From: Micromussa lordhowensis
Taxonomy: Eukaryota; Cnidaria; Anthozoa; Scleractinia; Lobophylliidae
Direction: 5' to 3'
NCBI GenBank assembly: GCA_964020085.1
Contig: OZ026608.1
Location: forward strand, 440,881-504,880
DNA: 64,000 nucleotides
Part shown: one piece after another, positions 63,521 to 64,000 of the stretch
How positions within the stretch are numbered: position 1 is the first letter of the stretch
Layout: the number at the start of each line of letters is the position of its first letter
The notes under the pieces: model-generated
Database searches by the model: none
Told to the model about the DNA's origin: nothing
The model's input: the letters and a program-made list of their open reading frames with translations, nothing else
Made by a program: the position numbers and the translations under genes

Positions 63521-64000
63521 GTAGGTGTTTTTGGGCCCCTAAACGGTCTATTTCGTAACTAAAGTTATTCTTTTAAAATATCGAACTGATATAAAAAAGG
63601 CTATTATTTTTTAACTGTCATTGCTTTTACATGTAACAAGACATAAGAAAACATAAAAAGGCATGGCAGTCGAAAAACCAATAGTCAGACGCTGAACTCT
63701 GTTATTATAGCTAAGTAGTTGGCATTACAAGTGATAACCGCAATTAAAGTGACACCATCTTCAATGAAATTTAGAGTCCTGTGCTTTCGCGGCCTCGCAG
63801 CGGTCAAAGGAAAGTGGAAAGAGGGATGAAAGAAAACAACCAGAGAGAAAAGGTGAAACACTCAATTTACCTCTGCTAAGATAGTCATCTTCATTTCTCA
63901 TGGAGATGATTCGAAGATGACTAGTACGTCTGAAAGTCTAAATTCGAATCAAGACAGTCTCCAGAACAGGGAGAAAAAGTTCACTGAGACCATGAGTATA

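Larger units (their letters stand above)
56380..64000. repeat. Tandem duplication unit 2 (runs off the window)
   Basis: Second unit of the duplication holding gene C. Similarity to unit 1 continues in introns, for example 63745-64000 against 54170-54430. Confidence 0.75.

Overview
This looks like a nuclear window from an anthozoan cnidarian, most likely a stony coral. That is inferred from gene content (ApeC, CUB, F5/8C, ILEI and C-type lectin domains in cassette genes), an AT-rich genome with spliceosomal GT-AG introns, and dense small foldback transposons and tRNA-derived SINEs. The species cannot be fixed from sequence alone.

Layout. 585-1290: last exon of a C-type lectin-like gene that enters from upstream. 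1.3-16.4 kb: mostly transposon debris. It holds a 5'-truncated LINE reverse transcriptase (3.4-4.4 kb), a minus-strand exon encoding a Ser/Thr-rich stalk plus a membrane segment (4825-5176), a 3.3-kb inverted-repeat element with a nested mariner/pogo-like element, SINEs, foldback MITEs and one weak candidate for a small gene (10.8-14.2 kb). 16.4-47.2 kb: one large plus-strand gene (gene A) of about 36 exons. It encodes a signal peptide, a CUB domain, a three-exon ILEI/GG domain (FAM3/CEMIP-like), thirteen F5/8C (discoidin) domains, a Pro/Thr/Ser stalk, a transmembrane helix and a short tail, about 2,405 residues. 47.9-56.3 kb: gene B, a complete nine-coding-exon gene for signal peptide, ApeC, CUB, Thr/Ser-rich stalk, CUB, transmembrane helix and a 31-residue tail (about 654 residues). 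56.4-64.0 kb: gene C, a tandem paralogue of gene B made by a duplication of about 8.4 kb. Its first CUB exon and stalk exon have lost their 5' ends, and it runs off the window before its membrane exon.

How the genes relate. Genes A and B are predicted type I surface receptors assembled from symmetric phase-1 cassettes. Their CUB exons are close relatives, and both end with a membrane exon of phase 1 to phase 2 followed by tiny cytoplasmic exons. The minus-strand exon at 4.8-5.2 kb has the same stalk-plus-membrane design. Every extracellular module belongs to a family known for glycan, lipid or microbial-surface binding, or for protein interaction, so a recognition or innate-immune role is a reasonable inference. 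Nothing in the sequence proves a ligand. Gene B's tail carries one Tyr-x-x-Leu preceded by acidic residues, resembling a hemITAM. The whole looks like a birth-and-death locus of modular recognition receptors.
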